In this document: in pieces, positions 7,876-16,492 of the stretch
Layout: each line of letters starts with the position of its first letter
How positions within the stretch are numbered: the stretch's first letter is position 1
Assembly (NCBI RefSeq): GCF_011806455.1
Contig: NZ_JAATOT010000007.1
Span: forward strand, 1 to 64,000
Direction of reading: 5' to 3'
DNA from: Celeribacter sp. HF31
GTDB taxonomy: Bacteria; Pseudomonadota; Alphaproteobacteria; Rhodobacterales; Rhodobacteraceae
DNA: 64,000 nt
Position numbers and translations under genes: made by a program
Notes under the pieces: generated by a model
What the model was told of the DNA's origin: nothing
The model's database searches: none
The model's input: the letters and a program-made list of their open reading frames with translations, nothing else

Positions 7876-9045
7876 TCAGGGTTCGCGGAAGGCCTCGCGT
7901 GATTTGTAGAGCGGTTTCAGCAGATATTGCAAAAAGGTTTTCGAGCCGGTGTGCAATTCGACCTGCGCGCGCATGCCGGGGCGGATCTCGATCCGCTGTT
8001 GCCGCTCCGTGAGGCTGTCGAGATCGACGGTGGCGGTCACCCGATAATAGGGCTGCGCGTTCGGATCACGTTCGTCTTTGAAGGTGTCGGCGGAGACCAC
8101 CTGAACCTTGCCCTTGAGCGCGCCGTAGATGGTGTAATCATAGGCCGAAAGCTTGATCGTCGCGTCTTGTCCCGGCTCAATATGGGCGATGTCTTCGGGC
8201 CGCACCTGTGCCTCGATGAACAGCTCTTCGTCGACGGGAATGATCTGGACCAATTCCTCGCCCGGACGGATCACGCCGCCGATGGTGGTCACCGTCAGGT
8301 TGTTGACGATGCCGCGCATGGGCGCCGTAATCACGGTACGATCCAATTGATCATTCGCCAGCGTCAGCGCCTGTTTCACCGACGCAATTTCCTTGAGCGT
8401 ATCGGAATATTCCTCGGCGCGCTGCAAATCGGCCTGTGTCACGATCTCATTATATTTGAGCTGCGCGTCCGAATGTGCCTTGCGTGCGCGGGTCACCTCG
8501 ATCAGAGCAACCACGTTTTTTTGCAGCATATCTTCCATCAGGGACCGCTCGTTTTCGGCCTGTTGGAGCACCGCCATGGCGCCGTCTTTACGGGCGAGAT
8601 AATCGGCGACGCGAGCGCTCAAAAGCGCTTGCTCAGAAGCCACGACATCGGACGCACGCGCGGCCAGATCATCGGACACATCAAAGGCCCCCTCACCCGC
8701 CATCTCCGCCTCAAGCCGCAGTTGACGCACATTCAAAGCATCAAGCTTTTCCTGAAGATCATCGGCGGAGGTGCGAAACTCCGTGCCTTGCAAACGCGCA
8801 AGCACCTGTCCCTGCGCAACCTCTTGGCCCTCATGCACCAAAAGCTCGGACAGGATACCGCCTTCGAGGTTCTGCACGATCTGCGGGCGGGAGCTTGAGA
8901 TCATCTGACCGTCTGAGCGCACGATCTCATCGACCCGCGCAATCGCCGCCCAGAGCAGGAACGCCAACACGATCAGCCCCACGATGCGGATCACCCAACC
9001 AGGACGATCCATGTCGCGATCCAGCATGTCGTCGAGCGTGACCAT
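7876..9045 (-). CDS. Type I secretion periplasmic adaptor, HlyD family
   Basis: A 389-residue membrane fusion protein. One N-terminal membrane helix (about residues 17-37) is followed by a biotinyl-lipoyl-like beta segment (GGILSELLVHEGQEVAQGQVLARL), a long alpha-helical hairpin (about 90-230) and a beta-barrel with RPGMRAQVELHTGSKTFLQYLLKPL at the C terminus, the classic HlyD/LapC ending. It bridges the inner-membrane ABC exporter and the outer-membrane factor. Its ATG overlaps the stop of the exporter gene, showing coupling. It is the fourth gene of the operon starting with the adhesin. Confidence 0.92.
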   Translation of the reverse strand: MVTLDDMLDRDMDRPGWVIRIVGLIVLAFLLWAAIARVDEIVRSDGQMISSSRPQIVQNLEGGILSELLVHEGQEVAQGQVLARLQGTEFRTSADDLQEKLDALNVRQLRLEAEMAGEGAFDVSDDLAARASDVVASEQALLSARVADYLARKDGAMAVLQQAENERSLMEDMLQKNVVALIEVTRARKAHSDAQLKYNEIVTQADLQRAEEYSDTLKEIASVKQALTLANDQLDRTVITAPMRGIVNNLTVTTIGGVIRPGEELVQIIPVDEELFIEAQVRPEDIAHIEPGQDATIKLSAYDYTIYGALKGKVQVVSADTFKDERDPNAQPYYRVTATVDLDSLTERQQRIEIRPGMRAQVELHTGSKTFLQYLLKPLYKSREAFREP

Positions 9046-11729
9046 TACGCTTGCCCGCCAGGACTTTGGGATTTCGACAGATGCGCCATGACCTGATCAC
9101 GCGGGCCATCTACCACCATGCGACCGCCCTTGAACACCATCGTGCGGTCCGCCAGCCCGACGATGGGCATACGATGCGTCGCGATCACGGCGGTGCGGCC
9201 CGAAAGCCAAGACTTCAAACGGGTCACCAAGGCGGTTTCAAGCGCCTGATCCAAGGCTGCGGTGGGTTCATCGAGCAGGCACACAGACGGGTTCTGCAAC
9301 CAAAGCCGTGCCCAGCCGATGGATTGCCTCTGCCCGACCGAAAGCCCTTCGCCGCCGTCGCGAATTTCGAGATCGAGCCCGCGGTGATGCCCACGGACAA
9401 AAGCACCAAGCCCCGCGAAATCCAGCGCGGCCAAAAGACGGTCGTCATTGCGTTCCAGACCGCTCAGATCGAGGTTGTCTCGCAGGCTCCCGGCAAAGAG
9501 CCGCACATCTTGGCCGAGATAGCCGACAGAGCGGCGAATGTCGCGCGGGTCGATCTGACTCATCTCTGCGCCATCGAGCAGCACACGCCCCTGCGTCGGC
9601 GCATAAAGCCCCGCAAGCAGTTTGAGAAATGTGCTTTTCCCGGATCCATTGGCGCCCAGAACCGCCACAATCTGTCCCGGTTTGACATCAACGGCCGGCA
9701 GATCCAACGTCGGCGCACCTTCCGGGTCATAGCGAAACTGCGTCTCGCGCAGGGCATAGGCGCCGGTGATCTCAGCGCGTCGCAGGAAGTTGCGATCCTC
9801 GCCCGAATCTTGCGGCGCGGTCGCGATCGCATCCAGCCCATCGAGCGCGGTTTTGACATTGGTCCACCGCGCCATGGTGCCCGAAAGCTGCGTCAGAGGC
9901 GCCAAAGTGCGCGAGGTCAAAATGCCGGTGGCGATGATCGTCCCCACGGTGAATTCACCCGCAAAAACAAGGTAAGTCCCGGCCACAACGGCCAGAACAT
10001 AGGTGAGCTGTTGCACCGCTTGCGACCAGAAGGTCAACACGCCTGCCAACTTGCGTTGCTCCGAAGATTTCGCGGCGGACAAGAGGTTCAGCTCGTCCCA
10101 GATGCGGCGCACGCGCTCTTCGCCGCGCTGGGTCTTGATCGTGTCCAATTCGAAAACGGCTTCGTGCAGCAAACGTGTCGCTTTGGCCGAGGCGCCTTGG
10201 GTCTCCTGCGTCAGACGCATCATGCGTTTTTGCATGAAATAGCCGGGGACGACCATGATCACCGCGCCTAGGCCCAAGATGATCACCACCGGCCCGGCGA
10301 TAGACGCCACCAAGGCGAAGAACAGGAAAATAAAGGGAATATCGGCGACAGAACCGATGGTGGAAGCGGTAAAGAATTCGCGCACCGAGCCGAATTCCCG
10401 CATCGCAGAGAATAGCCCTGTCGGCGTGGTCGGACGTGCATCCGAGCGCATCCCCAGGAGCCGCGACATCAACATGGATTGCACGCGCATCTCGATCTGA
10501 CGCCCGGCACCGTCCATCAATCGCGAACGAGCGAGTTTCAAAACCGCCTCGAAACCGATGGCCAAAGCGGCCCCCAGCGCCAACACCCAAAGCGTCGCCT
10601 GCGATTGATGCGGGATCACGCGGTCATAAACCTGGAGCGAGAACATCGCGACCGCGACGGCCAGCATATTGGCCACCAGAGAGCCCAGAGCGATCTCGCC
10701 GATCTGACGTTTGAACGCACCAAATTGGCCCCAAAACCAATGCTGTTTTGATATTTCAGGCACATAACTGGCGGCAATTGTCTCAAGCGACTTTCCGGCC
10801 CGCACCGCGACACCGGAGAAGAACGGCGCGAATTCGGTCAGAGGCACCTCGGCGCGCTGATCCGGCGCGCTTTGATCGAAGAGGGTGAGAACCTGGCCTT
10901 TTTGTTTCAGAACCAAAACCACATGACCCGAGGACATATAGGCCAGAGCGGGCCAGAATTTCGCACTCAAAGATGTTGGTCGCGCCACCTCGGCCTTGAG
11001 CCCCGTCATCTCCAACGCGCGGGCCATCGCCTCGGGCGTAACATCGTCGCCCGTCTGATCGGCGAAACTTTCCAACAGGTCGGAGACCATCGCGCGTTGA
11101 CCAAACTGTGCTGCCATATGGGCGACAAGCTCGGCGCGCTGGATGTGGCGACGCGAGAAAACCGGCTGAGGACGCGGCGCAGGCTCTGGAGCACTTTCGA
11201 CCGCGCGCTGTGCGGGCGCTTCAACGATCTCTTGGGGTGCAGGGGCCGGCGCAGGACCAGGGGCTTGCGTTTCGGGGAGCGCAGCAGCTTGCGCCTGTGT
11301 CGCCTCCACCTGACGCGCTTTGGCGGCGGCTTTCACCTCGGCCTTGACCTCTGCCGCATCGCGTTTCGGTTTGCGGGTCGCATCGGCAGCTTTGCGGGCC
11401 TTTTGCAACCGCTCGGCCTTGGCGGCCTCCCGTGCCAAACGCTCTTCTTCGCGCGCCTTGGCGCTCGCGTCTTCGCGGGCACGGGCCTCGGCGGCGGCTT
11501 CAGCGGCCTTCGCACGCAGGGCCTCTTTGGCCGCGCGCTTTTTCTCGGCCAAAGGATCGGCGGATGTCGATGCAGGCGCAGCGCGTGTGACCGGTTTCAC
11601 CTCCGTCTTCGGCGCGCCAAGATGCACCGTCAATGGCGCTTTCGGCGCTTTGACCTCGTTCGACACATCCGTCGGCACAGAAGGCTTCGCGGAGGTGAGT
11701 TTAAAGGCGAGTTTCGGGGCTTTGCTCAA
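9045..11729 (-). CDS. Type I secretion ABC exporter with long N-terminal extension
   Basis: An 894-residue permease-ATPase. Residues about 1-190 are a low-complexity, Ala/Lys/Glu-rich, probably coiled or disordered extension not found in the usual 700-720 residue LapB/HlyB proteins. Residues about 190-325 resemble the C39-like domain, but the usual Cys position is not occupied, so it is a docking, non-peptidase domain. The ABC membrane domain (about 340-620) has six helices, and the ATPase follows with GANGSGKST, LSVGQRQ and VCLLDEPTAALD. It powers one-step export of the adhesin encoded upstream. Its first codons overlap the end of the outer-membrane factor gene by 4 bases. Confidence 0.92.
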   Translation of the reverse strand: MSKAPKLAFKLTSAKPSVPTDVSNEVKAPKAPLTVHLGAPKTEVKPVTRAAPASTSADPLAEKKRAAKEALRAKAAEAAAEARAREDASAKAREEERLAREAAKAERLQKARKAADATRKPKRDAAEVKAEVKAAAKARQVEATQAQAAALPETQAPGPAPAPAPQEIVEAPAQRAVESAPEPAPRPQPVFSRRHIQRAELVAHMAAQFGQRAMVSDLLESFADQTGDDVTPEAMARALEMTGLKAEVARPTSLSAKFWPALAYMSSGHVVLVLKQKGQVLTLFDQSAPDQRAEVPLTEFAPFFSGVAVRAGKSLETIAASYVPEISKQHWFWGQFGAFKRQIGEIALGSLVANMLAVAVAMFSLQVYDRVIPHQSQATLWVLALGAALAIGFEAVLKLARSRLMDGAGRQIEMRVQSMLMSRLLGMRSDARPTTPTGLFSAMREFGSVREFFTASTIGSVADIPFIFLFFALVASIAGPVVIILGLGAVIMVVPGYFMQKRMMRLTQETQGASAKATRLLHEAVFELDTIKTQRGEERVRRIWDELNLLSAAKSSEQRKLAGVLTFWSQAVQQLTYVLAVVAGTYLVFAGEFTVGTIIATGILTSRTLAPLTQLSGTMARWTNVKTALDGLDAIATAPQDSGEDRNFLRRAEITGAYALRETQFRYDPEGAPTLDLPAVDVKPGQIVAVLGANGSGKSTFLKLLAGLYAPTQGRVLLDGAEMSQIDPRDIRRSVGYLGQDVRLFAGSLRDNLDLSGLERNDDRLLAALDFAGLGAFVRGHHRGLDLEIRDGGEGLSVGQRQSIGWARLWLQNPSVCLLDEPTAALDQALETALVTRLKSWLSGRTAVIATHRMPIVGLADRTMVFKGGRMVVDGPRDQVMAHLSKSQSPGGQA

Positions 11730-13057
11730 ATCGACGCCCCATCTGCCAGAGCCCCGTTGACGCGGGCGATTTCCAACTCGGTCAAGGCAATTTCATATTT
11801 CAGATCAATGTGTTTCAACTCTTCGCGGATCATCTGTTCGTAGACGTTCAAAACGTCCATGACGGATTTCTGCCCGGCCTCGAATTGATCCTGGAAAATG
11901 CGGTAATTGGCGCGGGTCTGTTGCACCAGATCGGCGGCATCGCGTTCCTGACGTCGCAGCGCCGTGAGGTGATTGGTCAGCCGCGCATCCCGGCGGGCGG
12001 CGGTTTCACGGGCCTTGTCGATGGCCGCGGTGGCCGCCGCCTCACGCGCCCGGCTGGCTTCCATTTCGGCGGAGGTGCCAAGGCCGAGGCCCGCACCCGC
12101 ATAGTCCACAGACGAGCTGTTGCCCTGCCCCAAAAGCGTTGAGGCGCTGAGCGTCGGCAGCATGGCGGCCCGTTGCGCTTGAGCTTCGGCGACGGCACGT
12201 TTGGCCTCGGCCTCGGCCCGCAAAACCTCAAGAGAGGTCAACCCCGAGGGCGGCAAAGCCACCCCGGTTGCCTGATCCAAAGCCGGCAAAGCGGCCCCAC
12301 CGGTCAGCGCCGCCAATTCGGCGCGCGCGCTGTCTTCGGCCTCGCGGTGGGTGCGCGCCTCATGTTCCATTTCCGAGATGATCGAGCGCACGACACGCTG
12401 ATCCGACAGGCTCGACGCACCGCCTTTGACGCGCTCCGTCACCACGCGGTTGAACTCATGCATCCGGCCCAGCCCGCGCTCGGCCATACCAGCCTTTTCG
12501 CGCGCTTCCGAGATGGTGATATAGAGCGTCAGCCCCTCGTAGAGCCGGTCGTTCATGTCCTGCGACAGAGCGACGGCAGAGACCTCGACGTCGGCTGCGG
12601 CAAAGGCGCGTTCGGCCCGGCGCTTGCCATTGTCGTAAAGCGTCATATCAACCAAAAGCCCGGCGGCCACCTGTCCCAGCGCATCGAGCGAGATCGAGGG
12701 CCCAATGGTGGGCAGCCAGTTCTTGGACCGGGCGACAGCGCGCATTTTGGACGCCCGCAATTCGGCCTCGGCCACCCCCGAAGAGGTGGAGAGCACGGCC
12801 TCGGCGACCCTGTCGTAGGCAGAGCCATCCCGCAAAACGGAACGCCGCGCGAGAAGATCGGAGATGATCGGAGAATTCGTGTCGGTGTTGGCGGCTGTCA
12901 GGCTTGGGGTCGTGCTGTTGCTGGCGGTCCCTTCACCTTTTAGGGCAGCGACAGGTTTGATGTCAGACAGCCCGCCCAGCATGCCGGAGGAGCCGACACA
13001 GGCCGACAGGCACATTGCCGCACCGATCAGGATGCTGAGCTGTGTCCGAACTGTCAT
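11726..13057 (-). CDS. TolC-family outer-membrane factor, predicted lipoprotein
   Basis: A 443-residue protein with the long helical repeats of the outer-membrane efflux (TolC/LapE) family; two related halves are visible, each with Ala/Arg-rich helices. The N terminus has a signal with lipobox LSAC, predicting lipidation at Cys 20 and anchoring in the outer membrane. It forms the exit channel for the type I system. It follows the adhesin gene by 59 bases and overlaps the exporter gene, so order in the transcript is adhesin, channel, exporter, adaptor. Family membership is clear; lipidation is predicted from motif only. Confidence 0.88.
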   Translation of the reverse strand: MTVRTQLSILIGAAMCLSACVGSSGMLGGLSDIKPVAALKGEGTASNSTTPSLTAANTDTNSPIISDLLARRSVLRDGSAYDRVAEAVLSTSSGVAEAELRASKMRAVARSKNWLPTIGPSISLDALGQVAAGLLVDMTLYDNGKRRAERAFAAADVEVSAVALSQDMNDRLYEGLTLYITISEAREKAGMAERGLGRMHEFNRVVTERVKGGASSLSDQRVVRSIISEMEHEARTHREAEDSARAELAALTGGAALPALDQATGVALPPSGLTSLEVLRAEAEAKRAVAEAQAQRAAMLPTLSASTLLGQGNSSSVDYAGAGLGLGTSAEMEASRAREAAATAAIDKARETAARRDARLTNHLTALRRQERDAADLVQQTRANYRIFQDQFEAGQKSVMDVLNVYEQMIREELKHIDLKYEIALTELEIARVNGALADGASI

Positions 13058-13085
13058 TGCCTATGCCCCCACGTGCCTTCGGTCT

Positions 13086-13105
13086 GGCGGGGGATGTCCC
13101 CCGCC
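13086..13105 (-). repeat. Strong hairpin between adhesin and channel genes
   Basis: GGCGGGGG (13086-13093) pairs with CCCCCGCC (13098-13105) across four bases, in the 59-base gap after the adhesin stop. No T-run follows in the direction of transcription, so it is more likely an mRNA-stabilising or attenuating hairpin than a full terminator. It would suit an operon in which the abundant cargo is made in excess of the export machine. Confidence 0.6.
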
Positions 13106-13116
13106 AAATTTTGCTC

Positions 13117-16100
13117 TTACGGCAGAACCACCTCGATATCGTGATCGACCAGCACCTGATCATCGCCCAGCGTATAGATGTCGTAGGTCTGCCCGTCGAT
13201 CAGAGCGGACTGCCCCGTCACCGACGCCCCTTCGAGCACCACACGGTCGTCTTCGCCGCCATGGATGGTCAAGGTGCCCTCCTCGCCGATCAGTCGGTCC
13301 AGATCGGCGGCGGAGAGCGTCACTTCGCCCCCGTTGACGAATTGCAGATCGATCGCACCGAGGTCGAACTGCTCAAGCCCCGCATTGTCGATGTCGACCT
13401 CGAAATAGGCGCCGTCGGGACGTTCATTCGTGGTGTCGAGCACCAAAAGCGTGTCCGAGCTGTTGCCCGCAGCATCCTCGGAGGCGATCACGATCTGGTC
13501 GCCGTTCGAGACGTTGGAGCCGAAGTTCAGCAGCGTCTCAGAGCCGAGATCGTAATCCGCATGGGTGATTTCAGAAGACGAACCGTCCTCGTCCAAGGCG
13601 TAGACAGAGATGTCATCATCGGTCTCGGAGATCGAGATCGAGCGGACCCCATCGACGCCGCGCGTGACAGACTCGACCAGAGGCGCCTCGATGTCGGTGT
13701 CAACGGTGATGGTGGAGGTCTCGGAGCGCGTGTTGCCCGCCGCATCCGTGGCTTCGATCAGCACGTTGGCCTCGTAAGAGCCCTCCGCGATCTCGCCCGG
13801 CGCGTAAGACACTGTCCAGCTGCCGTCCTGCGCCACAGAGGCCAGACGGCGCACGCCACCCATCGTGACATAGACGGTCGAGCCCGGTTCGACATAGCCC
13901 GTGAGCGTCGCGCCGGATTGCATCTCGGCCAGGTTCAGGAACGGATCGCCATTGGCATCGCCCGAGAAGCCCAAAGCATTGACGAAAGTGTCATAGCTGA
14001 TCGTCTCGCTGAGAGACGAGGTGTTGCCCGCCGGGTCGGTGGCCGAGATCACGACATTGGCCGCGCCCTCGCCGGACGGCAGGGCCGAGGCCGGAAGCGT
14101 CGCGCTCCAGTTGCCAGCCGCATCGACGGCGGCCATGTAGTTTTGACCTTGGAACGACAGGGTGACGGTGGAGCCAACCTCGACGGTGCCGGAAAGCGCC
14201 ACGCCAGAGGCCGCCTCTGCGGCATTGACGATACCATCGGCGCCGCCCTGGAGGCCGGTTTCCGCGAAATTCGACACATAGGTGTCGATCTCCACGGCGG
14301 ATTGAACCGTCGTCGCGTTGCCCGCGCCATCGGTCAGCGTCGCGGTGACAGTGCTGTCATATTCGCCGGACACGATCTCGGAGGCCGCGAAGAAGGCCGC
14401 GTAGGTGCCCCCCGAGGTCGAGGTGACCGTATGAGATACACCAGCCAGCGTGACGGTGACCGTCTCGCCCGGCGTCGCCGTGCCGGTGATCCAGACCCCA
14501 TCGGAGGCCTCGGAGGCGTTGATGACATTGTCGCCCTCGATGGGCGTGGTCAGGGTGATGTTGCCCGCAACCGTGTCGACATGAACCACGCTGGTGGTGG
14601 TCGCCGTGTTGCCGGCCGCATCGGCGGAGACGGCGGTGAGCGTTGTGTCATATTCGCCGCCCGCAATCGTGCCCGCCGCGTAGCTCGCGGTCCAGTTGCC
14701 GGAGGCATCTGCGACGGTCGTCACCGAGACACCGGCCAGCGTCACGACCACGGTCGCGCCGGCTTCGGCGGTGCCGGTAAAGCTCATCGACTGTTGGCTC
14801 TCGGAGAGGTTCACGGTCTCGTCGCCGCCGGAATGACCCGCATCGATGGCGACGCCTGTTACGGTGTCGATGTCGAAAGTTCCGGTCGCGGAGGTGCTGT
14901 TGCCCGCCAGATCGGTGGAGGTCGCGGTGACTTCCGTGCTGTAGGTGCCGTCCGGCAGGGTGCCGTTTTCATAGGTCACGGACCAGGTGCCGTCCTCGCC
15001 CACAGTGGTCGTGCGGCTCACGCCCTCAACCGTCACGGTGACAGACGCACCCGCCTCGCCCGTACCGGTCAGGGTCACGCCCGCCGCCATTTCTGCGGCG
15101 TTGACCATGCCGTCGCCGCCCGTGCCGCCATCGACAGTCAGGTTGGTTTCGAGGTCGATCAGAATGTCATGCGTATAGGTCGCGGCATTGCCATAGGCGT
15201 CGGTGACCGTCGCGGTGACCGTGCTGTCATAGGTGCCGGACGGCAGAGTGCTGCCGTCGAAGGTGACCGTCCAGGTGCCGTCTTCAGCCACGGTGGTTTG
15301 CAAGGTCTGGCCTTCCAGCTCGACCACCACGGTGGCGCCGGCTTCGGATTGGCCGGAGATCAACACATCGTCGCTGGCCTCACTGATATTGACGACATCG
15401 TCGCCTTCGACGGTGTCAAAGCTCAGGTCCTCGGCTTCGGTGTCGACGATCAGCGTGTCGGTCACGGTGGTCGTGTTGCCCGCCTCGTCGATGGCCGTCA
15501 CGGTGACGCCGGTGGTATATTCGCCGGTGTCGATGGTGCTGCTGTCAAACGTGGTCGTCCAGGTGCCGTCCTCGCCGATCACCACGGTCTGCGAGGTGCC
15601 GTTGATCTCGACCGTGACGGAGGCGCCCACTTCGCCCTCGCCGGAAATCGTGTAGCTGCCGCCATCGTAGATCTCGCCATTCACATAGTCGTCGGTGCTT
15701 TCGACACCCGACAGGATGCTGACATCCGGCGGCGTCGTGTCGGGGGTGCCACCGCCGCCATTGCCGTCCTCGTCGAGCAAATCGTCCACCACCGCAACAC
15801 CGGCCACACCCGCGGCCGCGGTTCCAAGACCAAGCCAACCGAGCCCCGCCGCAGCCACGGGGGCCACGACCGGCTCGACCCGTTCGAGATCGAGGAAGGC
15901 CAGTTGATCGTATTCGCTCCATTTGCCCGTCAGATCGATGTCCATATAGCTCGCAACGAGATCCCCCTCGCCCTCGGCCATGAAATCGACTTTGGTCATC
16001 ATGCCATGTTCCGACAGCAACAGCTCATGTTCGCCGTCGAAATAGCCGTCCAGCACGATCACCTTGCCGCCGATCAGCTCGATCACGAGATCGTCGCCCT

Positions 16101-16254
16101 GGCGCACATAGCCAGAGATCGCCGCACTCGACATGTTAAGGGAGATATCTTCCACTGCCTGAACCGAAAGGGTTTCACTGGGACCGGAAAGGGAAAGCGT
16201 GCCTGAGGTTACTGTGCCCGCTTGATCGCGGACGAAATATTGTATGCCCAACAT
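13117..16254 (-). CDS. BapA-prefix adhesin with seven Ig-like repeats
   Basis: A 1045-residue acidic surface protein, the probable cargo of the adjacent type I secretion system. Residues 1-130 match the BapA/LapF-type prefix domain, followed by a hydrophobic Ala/Gly-rich stretch (about 131-155) and a D/G linker. Residues about 174-857 hold seven tandem Ig-like repeats of roughly 97 residues, each with a D-x-(V/I)NxxE calcium-type loop, an E-x-G-x-x-V strand, an (D/S)G-x-W strand and a closing D-xAGN. A distinct C-terminal region follows and probably carries the secretion signal. No GGXGXD RTX nonapeptides are seen. The stop TAA is at 13117-13119. Confidence 0.88.
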   Translation of the reverse strand: MLGIQYFVRDQAGTVTSGTLSLSGPSETLSVQAVEDISLNMSSAAISGYVRQGDDLVIELIGGKVIVLDGYFDGEHELLLSEHGMMTKVDFMAEGEGDLVASYMDIDLTGKWSEYDQLAFLDLERVEPVVAPVAAAGLGWLGLGTAAAGVAGVAVVDDLLDEDGNGGGGTPDTTPPDVSILSGVESTDDYVNGEIYDGGSYTISGEGEVGASVTVEINGTSQTVVIGEDGTWTTTFDSSTIDTGEYTTGVTVTAIDEAGNTTTVTDTLIVDTEAEDLSFDTVEGDDVVNISEASDDVLISGQSEAGATVVVELEGQTLQTTVAEDGTWTVTFDGSTLPSGTYDSTVTATVTDAYGNAATYTHDILIDLETNLTVDGGTGGDGMVNAAEMAAGVTLTGTGEAGASVTVTVEGVSRTTTVGEDGTWSVTYENGTLPDGTYSTEVTATSTDLAGNSTSATGTFDIDTVTGVAIDAGHSGGDETVNLSESQQSMSFTGTAEAGATVVVTLAGVSVTTVADASGNWTASYAAGTIAGGEYDTTLTAVSADAAGNTATTTSVVHVDTVAGNITLTTPIEGDNVINASEASDGVWITGTATPGETVTVTLAGVSHTVTSTSGGTYAAFFAASEIVSGEYDSTVTATLTDGAGNATTVQSAVEIDTYVSNFAETGLQGGADGIVNAAEAASGVALSGTVEVGSTVTLSFQGQNYMAAVDAAGNWSATLPASALPSGEGAANVVISATDPAGNTSSLSETISYDTFVNALGFSGDANGDPFLNLAEMQSGATLTGYVEPGSTVYVTMGGVRRLASVAQDGSWTVSYAPGEIAEGSYEANVLIEATDAAGNTRSETSTITVDTDIEAPLVESVTRGVDGVRSISISETDDDISVYALDEDGSSSEITHADYDLGSETLLNFGSNVSNGDQIVIASEDAAGNSSDTLLVLDTTNERPDGAYFEVDIDNAGLEQFDLGAIDLQFVNGGEVTLSAADLDRLIGEEGTLTIHGGEDDRVVLEGASVTGQSALIDGQTYDIYTLGDDQVLVDHDIEVVLP
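13684..15735 (-). repeat. Seven tandem Ig-like repeats in the adhesin
   Basis: Seven degenerate in-frame units of about 290 bases each encode Ig-like domains of the adhesin. They are diverged at the DNA level, with a shared core including the codons for the motif AGNT or AGNS at each unit end. Boundaries are approximate. Divergence makes recent array expansion unlikely. Confidence 0.75.
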
Positions 16255-16263
16255 CGTACCAAT

Positions 16264-16348
16264 TCACTTTTGCTCGATAGGTGAACCGCACTTCATTTTA
16301 AACGGTGCGGTTGACTGCTTGTTTCGGCGTCAGATTACACAAAAGTGA
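16264..16348 (-). other. Nested inverted repeats in the adhesin leader
   Basis: In the 238-base gap upstream of the adhesin, TCACTTTTG (16264-16272) can pair with CAAAAGTGA (16340-16348), enclosing a second stem, AACCGCAC (16284-16291) with GTGCGGTT (16305-16312). The gap also has an AT-rich part at about 16380-16410 that could hold the promoter. The gap contains no gene. The nested stems may be a structured 5' leader or a protein-binding site; I recognise no known riboswitch consensus in it. Confidence 0.4.
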
Positions 16349-16492
16349 TTCGCTCGCTAGGGGAGAAATACCTCGTCCGTCTTAATTTTAACAAAAATAA
16401 CACAAAATCAACGGCAGGTTGTGCCCGACTTTGCAAAATATAGCGTAGCTTCCCAAATCTAGACTCCAGAACCGCACAACAGCTTGCGACCC

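Noticed and set aside
10700-11150. Active C39 peptidase in the type I exporter
   Set aside because: The catalytic Cys position is not occupied, so the domain is C39-like and non-proteolytic.
13117-13700. RTX calcium repeats in the adhesin C terminus
   Set aside because: No GGXGXD nonapeptide is present; only a single acidic HGGEDDRVV turn.
13042-16206. A long plus-strand open frame opposite the adhesin
   Set aside because: It mirrors the repeat structure of the adhesin and encodes Arg/Gly-rich repetitive sequence without motifs; the minus strand has the BapA prefix and Ig repeats.
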